A stretch of DNA of 16,213 bases from Pelagibacteraceae bacterium. GTDB lineage: Bacteria; Pseudomonadota; Alphaproteobacteria; HIMB59; GCA-002718135. The DNA lies in the NCBI GenBank assembly GCA_002718135.1, contig PBDN01000012.1:1-16213 (forward strand), written 5' to 3'. The notes below the pieces were generated by a model. The model was not told where the DNA came from, did not search any database, and saw nothing but the letters and a program-made list of their open reading frames with translations. Below are positions 1 to 6,879 of the stretch, piece by piece. Numbering within the stretch: the first letter of the stretch is position 1; the number at the start of each line of letters is the position of its first letter. The position numbers were made by a program, and so were the translations under genes.

Positions 1-418
1 CAATTGGTTTGTAGCTTTCTCCATGTATCATTATTTGCCACTTGCCTTCTCTTTGATATCTTCCGGTCTTCGGATTCTTCATCATGGGCAAACCCCATTC
101 ATCAAACATATGAACCGTTGAATCTACATGGCGAGCCATATCATAACCAAGATCCTCACGCACTAAACCCATAAGATCATTACGCGCATAACGAACATGA
201 TCTTCGGGTTGATTTTCTCCCCACTGCATGCCCATATAACAATTAATTGCGTACAAACCTTGAGCCACAGCTCCACTTCTATCTATATTAGCTTTTTCTA
301 CGCAGATTATTTTTAAATCTCTTCCCCAGTGTCTCGCTTCAAAAGTAGCTCCAGTTCCAGCCATACCTCCCCCAACAACAAGTATGTCACAATTTTCGTG
401 AATTGTTTTTCTTGCCAT
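1..418 (-). CDS. aprA: Adenylylsulfate (APS) reductase alpha subunit, N-terminal part (cut by window edge)
   Basis: This is the flavoprotein subunit of dissimilatory-type APS reductase, which interconverts APS with sulfite plus AMP in the cytoplasm. In sulfur oxidisers it runs from sulfite to APS. Only about 139 N-terminal residues are visible; the family is usually over 600 residues. A dinucleotide-binding GGGMAG motif lies at residues 16-21 after a beta strand, followed by an acidic residue after the second strand (CVEKA). The segment RSGAVAQGLYAINCYMG is characteristic of AprA and sets it apart from succinate dehydrogenase or fumarate reductase flavoproteins. The ATG (416-418) overlaps the aprB stop codon by one base (TAATG), so translation is probably coupled. 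It is the last visible gene of aprM-aprB-aprA. The catalytic region lies outside the window, so intactness cannot be judged. Confidence 0.93.
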   Translation of the reverse strand, partial: MARKTIHENCDILVVGGGMAGTGATFEARHWGRDLKIICVEKANIDRSGAVAQGLYAINCYMGMQWGENQPEDHVRYARNDLMGLVREDLGYDMARHVDSTVHMFDEWGLPMMKNPKTGRYQREGKWQIMIHGESYKPI

Positions 419-888
419 TAATAATAAACTCCTTTTTTAAATGCGCTTTTTTCAACTTTGGGTAATTCTTTATTAGTATTTAAACCTTCTGGTTCAGAAT
501 ATAATATTTGAGAATTTATTTCTCCTTGATTTGGCTTTTCTACTTCAGATAATTTTGGAATATGCTTACCCCATGGTTTTGTAGTAATAGGAGATACAAA
601 ATTTTTAACAGTCCCATTTCTAAATTTTATCTTCCAAGAAATTGTTCCTTTTTCTTCTTCTCTCAAAACCCTTACACTATGACCCATTGGTGCAAAATCA
701 GCATAACCTCTTACATCTATTGCATTTTGTGGGCATGCTTTTACACAAGAATAACACTCCCAACAAAAATTAGGCTCAATGTTTACTGCTCGTCTTATAG
801 TTTCATCTATATGCATTATATCTGATGGACATATATCAACACAATGGCCACAACCATCACATCTAGTCATGTATACAAAAGTTGACAT
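418..888 (-). CDS. aprB: Adenylylsulfate reductase beta subunit (iron-sulfur)
   Basis: This is the electron-transfer subunit that pairs with AprA. It has 156 residues, the usual size for the family. Two ferredoxin-type cysteine sets are visible: C10, C13, C16, C20 and C42, C45, C48, C52, each followed by Pro, which fits two [4Fe-4S] clusters. After the clusters comes the AprB-type beta-rich domain (GYADFAPMGHSV near residues 61-72) and a C-terminal tail (KPWGKHIPKL around 104-113) of the kind that wraps AprA. A Shine-Dalgarno GAGGG sits at 897-901, eight bases before the ATG. The gene lies 84 bases downstream of aprM and overlaps aprA by one base. The family match and gene order make the call secure. 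The direction of catalysis in this organism is inferred. Confidence 0.95.
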   Translation of the reverse strand: MSTFVYMTRCDGCGHCVDICPSDIMHIDETIRRAVNIEPNFCWECYSCVKACPQNAIDVRGYADFAPMGHSVRVLREEEKGTISWKIKFRNGTVKNFVSPITTKPWGKHIPKLSEVEKPNQGEINSQILYSEPEGLNTNKELPKVEKSAFKKGVYY

Positions 889-972
889 TTTATTTACCCT
901 CTTTCTTCATACTTTTTGTAAATTTATTTATAAAAAAGTTAATATGTTTGTTAAAAAATTTATATTTCATAA

Positions 973-1764
<792 letters not shown>

Positions 1765-1770
1765 AAAAGT

Positions 1771-1775
1771 TCCTT
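1771..1775 (-). promoter_or_regulatory. Shine-Dalgarno site of aprM
   Basis: AAGGA on the minus strand, six bases before the aprM ATG at 1764. It supports that start. Clear ribosome-binding sites are scarce in this window, so the apr operon (with GAGGG before aprB at 897-901) stands out. Confidence 0.6.
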
Positions 1776-1807
1776 CATCTTATTTAATTCGATCACAAAT
1801 TGTAGTA

Positions 1808-1836
1808 ATATTTAATGAACTTTTTTAACATATCAA
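1808..1836 (-). promoter_or_regulatory. Possible promoter of the aprM-aprB-aprA operon
   Basis: On the minus strand, TTGATA (1831-1836) is followed after 17 bases by AAATAT (1808-1813), about 43 bases before the aprM ATG. The -35 box is close to consensus. The -10 is poor, and such matches arise easily in A+T-rich DNA. It is offered only because a promoter must lie in this divergent gap. Confidence 0.22.
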
Positions 1837-1945
1837 TTATATGAAGGATACTTATATTTACTTATTTCAACTTAAAAAAAAGAAAAGATTTATAATGAAA
1901 TCTAACAATAATAAATGTAAGAATATTGATTTGGGATGGTTTTTG

Positions 1946-1975
1946 TTGAATCCAAGTATTTGTTTAGCATATAAT
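1946..1975 (+). promoter_or_regulatory. Candidate sigma-70 promoter of the TIGR02186/usp genes
   Basis: TTGAAT (1946-1951), an 18-base spacer and a perfect TATAAT (1970-1975). Transcription would be expected to start near 1982, only a few bases before the ATG at 1985, so the message would be leaderless or nearly so. This fits the lack of a Shine-Dalgarno site there. It also argues against translation from the in-frame upstream ATGs at 1841 or 1895. The boxes are seen; promoter function is inferred. Confidence 0.4.
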
Positions 1976-1984
1976 GTAAAAAAG

Positions 1985-2749
1985 ATGATTTATGAGAAAA
2001 GAAAATTTTATATATTTTTTATTTTTGCATATTTTTTGGTATTTGAGAGTTTATTAGCTGAAAAAATTTATTTTAATTTATCTGAAGAAATTATTGAAGT
2101 CAAAACAGATTTTAGTGGTAAAGAAATAATTATTTTTGGAATAACTGAGACTGCCTATGATACCATCCTTGTTTTAAAAGGACCAAACAAAAAAGCCAAT
2201 TTGTCAATAAAAGAGAGATTATTTGGCTTCTGGATTAAAACTAAAAATTTTTCTTATCAAAATATTCCAAACATTTTTTTTATAGCTTCCTCTTCCCCTA
2301 TAGAAAAAATTTTAGAAGATAAAATCATTAGAGAAAAAGGTCTTACATTTAAATATTTTAATATAAATGAAATTAATAAACAAAATGAAACAAATACTAA
2401 ATTATTTGAAAATAATTTATACGAATGGGATCGAAACCTTATTAGAAAGCAAAAAGAAAATGATCTTTATAAAGAATATGAATTAGAAATTATAGATGAC
2501 AAATTATTCCAAGCAAGATTTTTTTTCCCCCCAACTGTTGTTACAGGTGAATATAAAATAAAAGTTTTTCAAGTCTTAAATAAAAAAATTATTTCTGAGG
2601 ATGATAAAAAAATTATTATTAAAAAAACTGGTATAGGAAATCAAATATCTAACTTTGCTATCAACCAACCATTAATTTATGGTATAATATGTATAGCTTT
2701 ATCAGTTGGTTTAGGAATTTTTGCAGCAACTGTATTTAGGAGATTTTAA
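1985..2749 (+). CDS. TIGR02186-family membrane-anchored periplasmic protein, function unknown
   Basis: This 254-residue protein resembles the alphaproteobacterial TIGR02186 family, whose function is not established. An N-terminal signal segment (hydrophobic residues 8-24, likely cleavage after LLA at 23-25) is followed by beta-rich sequence with family-like stretches: TDFSGKEIIIFG near 41-52, VLKGP near 63-67, FGFWIKTKNFSY near 80-91, and FFPPTVVTGEYKIKVF. A single C-terminal membrane helix (about 231-250) ends in basic RRF. This suggests a periplasmic domain tethered to the inner membrane. The frame is open back to an ATG at 1841. I chose 1985 because family members begin with the signal peptide and a promoter-like TATAAT lies just upstream. 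It is followed five bases later by a universal stress family gene and faces aprM, so a sulfur-linked role is possible but unproven. Confidence 0.75.
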   Translation: MIYEKRKFYIFFIFAYFLVFESLLAEKIYFNLSEEIIEVKTDFSGKEIIIFGITETAYDTILVLKGPNKKANLSIKERLFGFWIKTKNFSYQNIPNIFFIASSSPIEKILEDKIIREKGLTFKYFNINEINKQNETNTKLFENNLYEWDRNLIRKQKENDLYKEYELEIIDDKLFQARFFFPPTVVTGEYKIKVFQVLNKKIISEDDKKIIIKKTGIGNQISNFAINQPLIYGIICIALSVGLGIFAATVFRRF

Positions 2750-2754
2750 TAAAA

Positions 2755-3219
2755 ATGAGTGATCGTTATATTCTTGTTGTAGCAGATGGAAGTTCAGAAA
2801 TGAGAGTAGCTTTAGAATATGCTTGTGCAAGATCTAAAAAAACTGACCGAAAAATCATAATAGCAAGCTTTATAGAACCTTTTGATGTTCTTACTACAAA
2901 AGGTGTTAAAGAAATCATGCAAAACGAAGCTAGAGAAGAAGCTGAGTTAAAACTTCAAAAAGCTTCTGCGATTGTTAAACAAGAAACAGGCCAAACTCCT
3001 GTTCTTCATTTGCGAGAAGGAAAAATTATAGATGAGTTAATTTCTTTGATAGAAGAAGAAAAAAATATCAATGTAATAGTTTTAGCAGCAAATGTTGATG
3101 ATAAAGGACCTGGGCCCATTATTAGCGATCTTACAAGCAAAAACTATTTTAGATTGAGAATTCCAGTTATGATAGTTCCAGGAAATTTCACAAAAGATCA
3201 TATCTCTTTAATAACTTAA
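2755..3219 (+). CDS. Universal stress protein (UspA) family protein
   Basis: A 154-residue cytoplasmic single-domain protein with the Usp alpha/beta fold order: first strand and loop YILVVADGSSEMRVAL (residues 5-20), second strand KIIIASFIEPFD, a long helix, HLREGKIIDELI (about 85-96), strand NVIVLAA, and a final strand PVMIVPG. Usp proteins are small stress or nucleotide sensors of varied role. The classic ATP-binding pattern G-x2-G-x9-G-S/T is not evident; the corresponding stretch reads KGPGPIISDLTSKNYF, so ATP binding is doubtful. The gene follows the TIGR02186 gene by five bases, with AGGAG at 2738-2742 inside that gene's end (12-base spacing). One base separates it from pyrE. Specific function is not deducible. 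Confidence 0.82.
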   Translation: MSDRYILVVADGSSEMRVALEYACARSKKTDRKIIIASFIEPFDVLTTKGVKEIMQNEAREEAELKLQKASAIVKQETGQTPVLHLREGKIIDELISLIEEEKNINVIVLAANVDDKGPGPIISDLTSKNYFRLRIPVMIVPGNFTKDHISLIT

Positions 3220-3220
3220 A

Positions 3221-3868
3221 ATGAAAATTAGTTATCAAGAAGAAGTAGCTAAAATTTTATTAGATATAGAATCAATAAAATTTTCATTTAATAATCCTTT
3301 TATCCTTACTTCTGGAGAAAAAAGTCCGGTTTATGTTGATTGTAGAAAAATTATTTCGTTTACGAAAGAAAGAAATAAAATTTTAGATATAGCTGAAGAT
3401 TATATCAAAAAAAATAAACTTAGTTTTAACATTTTAGCTGGAGGAGAAACTGCTGGTATTCCATATGCATCTTTTCTTGCAGAAAGACTTCAAAAGCCTA
3501 TGGTCTATATAAGAAAAAAGAGTAAAGGATTTGGCAAAAATAAACAAATAGAAGGAAGTTTTAAGAAAAAAGATAAAGCTATTTTAATTGAAGATTTATC
3601 TACAGATGGCGCAAGTAAAGAAATATTTGTTAATGCAATGAAAAATGAAGGGTTAATAGTTAAAGATATATTTGTTATATTTTATTATAATATATTTAAA
3701 TTATCAAAAACAAGCCTATCAAAATTAGATGTAAAAATTCACTATTTATGTACATGGAAAGATGTTTTAAATGTTATTAAAGATAATAATATAATTACAA
3801 AAGCTAATCAAATTAATTTAAATGATTTTATATATGATCCAATAAATTGGAGAAAAAAAAATGGATAA
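3221..3868 (+). CDS. pyrE: Orotate phosphoribosyltransferase
   Basis: This enzyme joins orotate to PRPP to make orotidine 5'-phosphate, the fifth step of UMP synthesis, in the cytoplasm. It has 215 residues, normal for PyrE. The PRPP-binding signature is AILIEDLSTDGAS at about 120-132. The catalytic-loop region YIRKKSKGFGKNKQIEG (97-113) carries the expected Lys/Arg cluster. Upstream are SGEKSPVYVDCRK (31-43) and the phosphate-binding GGETAGIP (74-81). The start lies one base after the usp stop and lacks a Shine-Dalgarno, so translation probably depends on the upstream gene. Its last eight bases overlap the start of the nucleotidyltransferase gene. Linkage with usp is not obviously functional; compaction may explain it. 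Confidence 0.95.
   Translation: MKISYQEEVAKILLDIESIKFSFNNPFILTSGEKSPVYVDCRKIISFTKERNKILDIAEDYIKKNKLSFNILAGGETAGIPYASFLAERLQKPMVYIRKKSKGFGKNKQIEGSFKKKDKAILIEDLSTDGASKEIFVNAMKNEGLIVKDIFVIFYYNIFKLSKTSLSKLDVKIHYLCTWKDVLNVIKDNNIITKANQINLNDFIYDPINWRKKNG
3849..3852 (+). promoter_or_regulatory. Shine-Dalgarno site of the nucleotidyltransferase gene
   Basis: GGAG within the 3' end of pyrE, eight bases before the ATG at 3861. It supports this overlapping start and suggests coupled translation with pyrE. Confidence 0.5.
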
Positions 3869-4307
3869 TTTAGTTTTAGTTAGTGGTGGATTTGATCCTT
3901 TACATAGTGGACATATAGCATTAATTAATGAAGCTGCAAAACATGGGGAAGTAATTGTTCTGTTAAATTCTGATAATTGGCTACGCAATAAAAAAGGAAA
4001 AGAATTTCTTTCATTTAAAGAAAGAAAAATAATTATGAATTCAATTAAAAAAGTTATTGATGTAATCGGCTTTGATGACACAGATAAAACATGTATAGAT
4101 GGTATAAAAAAAACTATAAAAAAATATCCTGATAGAGTAATAAAGTTTGCAAATGGAGGCGATAGAAATAACAACACAACCCCTGAAGTAACCTTTTGTT
4201 TAAAAAATAATGTTGAAAATTTATGGGGTATTGGTGGGGATTTTAAAATGAACTCAAGCTCATGGATTTTAGAAAACTGGACAAAAATTAAGGGAAAAGT
4301 CTCCTAG
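3861..4307 (+). CDS. Cytidylyltransferase-like nucleotidyltransferase, substrate unknown
   Basis: A 148-residue single-domain protein of the HxGH nucleotidyltransferase superfamily, whose members include glycerol-3-phosphate cytidylyltransferase, the RfaE/HldE adenylyltransferase domain and FAD synthetase. The nucleotide-binding start GGFDPLHSGHIAL (residues 9-21) has the H15-x-x-H18 pair. Other conserved-looking parts are LLNSDNWLRNKKG (34-46), FANGGDRNNNTTPEV (96-110) and NSSSWILENW (131-140). The last takes the place of the usual C-terminal signature that contacts the triphosphate. It should transfer a nucleotidyl group from CTP or ATP to a phosphorylated small molecule, but the sequence does not show which. 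It overlaps pyrE by eight bases and, tail to tail, pdxH by 20 bases. I do not recognise a specific gene name. Confidence 0.82.
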   Translation: MDNLVLVSGGFDPLHSGHIALINEAAKHGEVIVLLNSDNWLRNKKGKEFLSFKERKIIMNSIKKVIDVIGFDDTDKTCIDGIKKTIKKYPDRVIKFANGGDRNNNTTPEVTFCLKNNVENLWGIGGDFKMNSSSWILENWTKIKGKVS

Positions 4308-4893
4308 ATTTCCATTTATTTTTTAAAATTCTAAATTCAACTCTGTCATGCAATCTGAACTCTATATCTTGCCAAAATTCAAATAATACTGGTTTTATTT
4401 TAAAACCAGACCAGAATGATGGTCGAGGAATTCTTTTATTTTTAAATTTTTTTTTATATTCAACAATTTTCATTTCTAAATCTTTTCTATTATTAAGTTT
4501 TGAAGATTGGGAGGATGCCCAAGCTCCTATTTTACTAATTTCTTGTCTTGTATCAAAATATTTATCAGCTATTTCATCATCTATTAAAGAAGCTGTTCCT
4601 TCAATTCTGATTTGCTTTAAGATACTTTTCCAGTAAAAATTTAAAGCTACTTTATTATTAAATTTTATGTCCTTTCCTTTATGACTTTCAAGATTTGTAT
4701 AAAAAACAAACCCAGTTTTATCATAAGATTTCATTAATACAATCCTGGAACTTGGTTTTACACCTTTACTTATGGTAGATATATTCATCGCATTTGGATC
4801 ATTTATCTCATTAAGTTTTGCTTTTAGATACCATTTGTTAAATAAATCATAGGGATTTTCATTTAAATCAATAAAATTTTTTCTTTGCTTCAT
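4288..4893 (-). CDS. pdxH: Pyridoxamine/pyridoxine 5'-phosphate oxidase
   Basis: This FMN enzyme oxidises PNP or PMP to pyridoxal 5'-phosphate in the cytoplasm. With the ATG at 4893 it has 201 residues, close to the family norm. FMN/PLP-binding stretches are visible: SSRIVLMKSYD (48-58), GFVFYTNLESHKGKD (61-75), NFYWKSILKQIRIEG (85-99), GAWASSQSS (123-131) and the C-terminal FEFWQD...RLHDR (171-184), ending in the typical W-K-x-x-R-L-x-P. The frame stays open upstream to 4950, but that extension is low-complexity and runs through a GTTT repeat, so 4893 is preferred. The 3' end overlaps the nucleotidyltransferase gene by 20 bases. The 5' end faces fabI across 85 bases. Confidence 0.94.
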   Translation of the reverse strand: MKQRKNFIDLNENPYDLFNKWYLKAKLNEINDPNAMNISTISKGVKPSSRIVLMKSYDKTGFVFYTNLESHKGKDIKFNNKVALNFYWKSILKQIRIEGTASLIDDEIADKYFDTRQEISKIGAWASSQSSKLNNRKDLEMKIVEYKKKFKNKRIPRPSFWSGFKIKPVLFEFWQDIEFRLHDRVEFRILKNKWKSRRLFP

Positions 4894-4899
4894 ATTTTT

Positions 4900-4915
4900 G
4901 TTCGTTTGTTTGTTT
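4900..4915. repeat. Short GTTT tetranucleotide repeat in the pdxH leader
   Basis: Four consecutive four-base units (gttc gttt gttt gttt on the plus strand) lie six bases upstream of the pdxH ATG, inside its presumed 5' leader. The copy number is small. It would be a site where slippage could change leader length, but function is unknown. Confidence 0.5.
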
Positions 4916-4920
4916 AAGTT

Positions 4921-4950
4921 AGTATATAAACACATAAAAATTAAAAACAA
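4921..4950 (-). promoter_or_regulatory. Possible promoter of pdxH
   Basis: On the minus strand, TTGTTT (4945-4950), an 18-base spacer and TATACT (4921-4926; five of six match the -10 consensus), about 27 bases before the pdxH ATG. The overlapping plus-strand TATAAA (4925-4930) could serve fabI, but I see no convincing -35 for it. Confidence 0.3.
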
Positions 4951-4966
4951 GAATGAGATAATTTTT

Positions 4967-4970
4967 AGGA
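4967..4970 (+). promoter_or_regulatory. Shine-Dalgarno site of fabI
   Basis: AGGA, eight bases before the ATG at 4979. It favours 4979 over the in-frame ATG six bases later (4985) and over the upstream in-frame ATG at 4898. Confidence 0.5.
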
Positions 4971-4978
4971 ATATAGCA

Positions 4979-5806
4979 ATGTTAATGAATAATAAAAAAG
5001 GATTAATAATGGGTGTTGCTAATGAAAGATCAATAGCCTGGGGAATTGCTAAATCTATTTTCGATAAGGGTGGTGAATTAGCTTTTACTTACCAGGGAGA
5101 AGCTTTAAAAAAAAGAGTTGAACCTCTTGCCTCTAGTTTAAATTCTAACTTAGTTATTCCTTGTGATGTTACAGATTCAGAAAGCATGAAAAAAACCTTT
5201 AATATTTTAAAAGAAAAATGGGATAAAATTGATTTTCTAGTTCATGCCATAGCATATGCAGATAAAAATGAATTAAAAGGTAAATATTATAAAACTTCTA
5301 ATGAAAATTTTAATAAATCTATGCATATATCTTGCTATTCATTTACTGAGGCGTGCAGATTAGCAGAGCCTCTTATGAAAGATGGTGGCTCGATAATTTC
5401 TCTTACTTACTATGGAGCAGAACAAGTGATGCCCCACTATAATGTCATGGGAGTAGCAAAAGCAGCTTTAGAAACAAGTATTAAATATTTGGCAGTTGAT
5501 CTTGGAGAAAAAAATATTAGAGTAAATGCTATTAGTGCTGGGCCAATCAAAACATTAGCGGCTTCAGGTATAGGAGATTTTAGATTTATTTTAAGATGGA
5601 ATGAATTAAATTCACCTTTAAAAAGAAATATTACTTTAGATGATATTGGCAATTCAGCATTATATCTTCTAAGTGATCTTGGAAAAGCTGTTACTGGGGA
5701 AATTCATCATGTTGATTGTGGTTATCATACAGTAGGTATGCTTGCTGTGGATGAAGCTGGTCCTGTATCTGAACTATTACAAGAGTTTGAAAATAAAAAT
5801 AAATAA
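4979..5806 (+). CDS. fabI: Enoyl-[acyl-carrier-protein] reductase (NADH)
   Basis: FabI performs the last reduction in each cycle of type II fatty acid elongation, trans-2-enoyl-ACP to acyl-ACP using NAD(P)H. With this start it has 275 residues, normal for alphaproteobacterial FabI. The modified Rossmann motif [13 protein letters not shown] lies at 12-24, CDVTD at 62-66 and the catalytic Y-x6-K at Y154/K161 (HYNVMGVAK), with the second conserved tyrosine region SLTYYGAE (141-148). [15 protein letters not shown] (185-199) is the substrate-loop region. The frame is open upstream to 4898; the AGGA at 4967-4970 and family alignment favour 4979. Two bases separate its stop from aroC, so the two are very likely co-transcribed. 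It is divergent from pdxH. Confidence 0.95.
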   Translation: MLMNNKKGLIMGVANERSIAWGIAKSIFDKGGELAFTYQGEALKKRVEPLASSLNSNLVIPCDVTDSESMKKTFNILKEKWDKIDFLVHAIAYADKNELKGKYYKTSNENFNKSMHISCYSFTEACRLAEPLMKDGGSIISLTYYGAEQVMPHYNVMGVAKAALETSIKYLAVDLGEKNIRVNAISAGPIKTLAASGIGDFRFILRWNELNSPLKRNITLDDIGNSALYLLSDLGKAVTGEIHHVDCGYHTVGMLAVDEAGPVSELLQEFENKNK

Positions 5807-5808
5807 TA

Positions 5809-6879
5809 ATGACTTTTAATAGCATAGGAAAAAATTTTTCTTTCACAACTTGGGGTGAAAGTCATGGAAAAGCTATTGGTTGTGTAGTAGATGGAGTTCC
5901 TTCAAAAATAAAATTAAGTGAAAAAGATATTCAACCTTATTTAGATAAAAGAAGGCCTGGGCAATCAAAATTCACAACTCAACGAAAAGAAAAAGATCAA
6001 ATAAAAATATTATCAGGAGTTTTTCAAGGATATACAACTGGCCATCCAATATCTATGATTATTTTTAACAAAGATCAAAAAAGTAAAGATTATTCATCAA
6101 TTAAAAATAAATTTCGACCTGGTCATGCTGATTACACATATTGGCTAAAATATGGAATTCACGACTATAGGGGTGGCGGAAGATCAAGTGCTAGAGAAAC
6201 CGCGATGAGAGTAGCGGCAGGCGCCATAGCAAGAAAAGTTATTTATTACAAAATTAATAAAAAATTTGAAATAAAAGGTGCTCTTATCCAAATTGGTAAT
6301 GATAAAATTAACTATAAATTATGGAATAATAAATATATTGAAAAAAATGAATTTTTTTCACCTGATAAATCGATAATTCCTAGGTGGAGAAAAGCTATCA
6401 ATGATGCTCGAAAAAATGGCTCGTCTCTTGGTGCTATAATTGAAATAAGATGTAAAGGTATACCAGCTGGATTAGGTGAACCAATATATGATAAGATTGA
6501 AGCTGATTTAGGTAAAGCGATAATGAGTATTAATGCTGTTAAAGGTTTTGAAGTTGGGGATGGCTTTAACTCTGTTTTGAATTTTGGTGAAGAAAACGTT
6601 GATGAGATGAGAGTTAAAAATGGTAAACCTATTTTTTTATCAAATCATGCTGGAGGAATAATGGGAGGCATTACTAATGGACAGGAACTTATACTAAGAT
6701 TCTGTGTCAAACCAACTAGCTCAATTTTAAAAAAACGTAGAACAATTAATAAAAAAATGCAAAATACTTATATATCTACTAAGGGGAGACACGATCCTTG
6801 TGTAGGAATAAGAGCCGTACCAGTTGGTGAGGCAATGGTTGCAACTACTTTAGCCGATCACTGTTTAAGATTTTTATAG
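5809..6879 (+). CDS. aroC: Chorismate synthase
   Basis: This enzyme converts 5-enolpyruvylshikimate 3-phosphate to chorismate, the last shikimate step, and requires reduced FMN. It has 356 residues, typical length. Signatures are WGESHG at 15-20, [15 protein letters not shown] (47-61), the [11 protein letters not shown] region (102-112) and [21 protein letters not shown] (120-140). The C-terminal half has [11 protein letters not shown] and [17 protein letters not shown]. All expected Arg/His-rich binding motifs are present. The start follows the fabI stop by two bases with no Shine-Dalgarno, consistent with reinitiation from fabI. The 3' end overlaps the convergent dxs gene by six bases. The fabI-aroC pairing has no direct pathway link but looks like one transcription unit. 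Confidence 0.97.
   Translation: MTFNSIGKNFSFTTWGESHGKAIGCVVDGVPSKIKLSEKDIQPYLDKRRPGQSKFTTQRKEKDQIKILSGVFQGYTTGHPISMIIFNKDQKSKDYSSIKNKFRPGHADYTYWLKYGIHDYRGGGRSSARETAMRVAAGAIARKVIYYKINKKFEIKGALIQIGNDKINYKLWNNKYIEKNEFFSPDKSIIPRWRKAINDARKNGSSLGAIIEIRCKGIPAGLGEPIYDKIEADLGKAIMSINAVKGFEVGDGFNSVLNFGEENVDEMRVKNGKPIFLSNHAGGIMGGITNGQELILRFCVKPTSSILKKRRTINKKMQNTYISTKGRHDPCVGIRAVPVGEAMVATTLADHCLRFL

Larger units (their letters stand above)
1765..1984. other. Divergent intergenic region between apr operon and TIGR02186 gene
   Basis: At 220 bases this is the largest gap in the window. It must hold promoters for both directions. Besides the candidate boxes listed separately, I see a weak hairpin at 1931-1955 (TTGGGAT pairing with ATCCAA, one bulged G, 12-base loop). 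There is also an in-frame open stretch from 1841 that I judge non-coding. No riboswitch I recognise is present. Confidence 0.55.

Noticed and set aside
890..910. Six-codon upstream reading frame (ATG to TAA) ending one base before the aprB start
   Set aside because: It includes the Shine-Dalgarno itself and has no start signal of its own. Most likely a chance product of purine-rich sequence.
889..972. tRNA or small RNA gene in the aprM-aprB gap
   Set aside because: Extremely A+T-rich, no cloverleaf arms or G+C stems, and inside an operon.
1931..1955. Hairpin as a possible riboswitch or sRNA
   Set aside because: Only about six pairs with a bulge and a 12-base loop. It matches no riboswitch I know and overlaps the candidate -35 box.
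1841..1984. 48-codon N-terminal extension of the TIGR02186 protein
   Set aside because: It lies before a good signal peptide, is lysine/asparagine-rich, and overlaps a strong promoter-like element. Kept as a start-site question, not annotated as coding.
3818..4177. 119-codon minus-strand open frame opposite the nucleotidyltransferase gene
   Set aside because: Lies antisense to a convincingly coding gene, has no recognisable motif, and its composition follows from the opposite strand's codons.
4894..4950. 19-residue N-terminal extension of PdxH
   Set aside because: Runs through a GTTT repeat and the candidate promoter; family alignment places the start at 4893.
5437..5652. Minus-strand 71-codon frame opposite fabI
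   Set aside because: Shadow of fabI; it spans FabI's catalytic region on the opposite strand and has no independent support.
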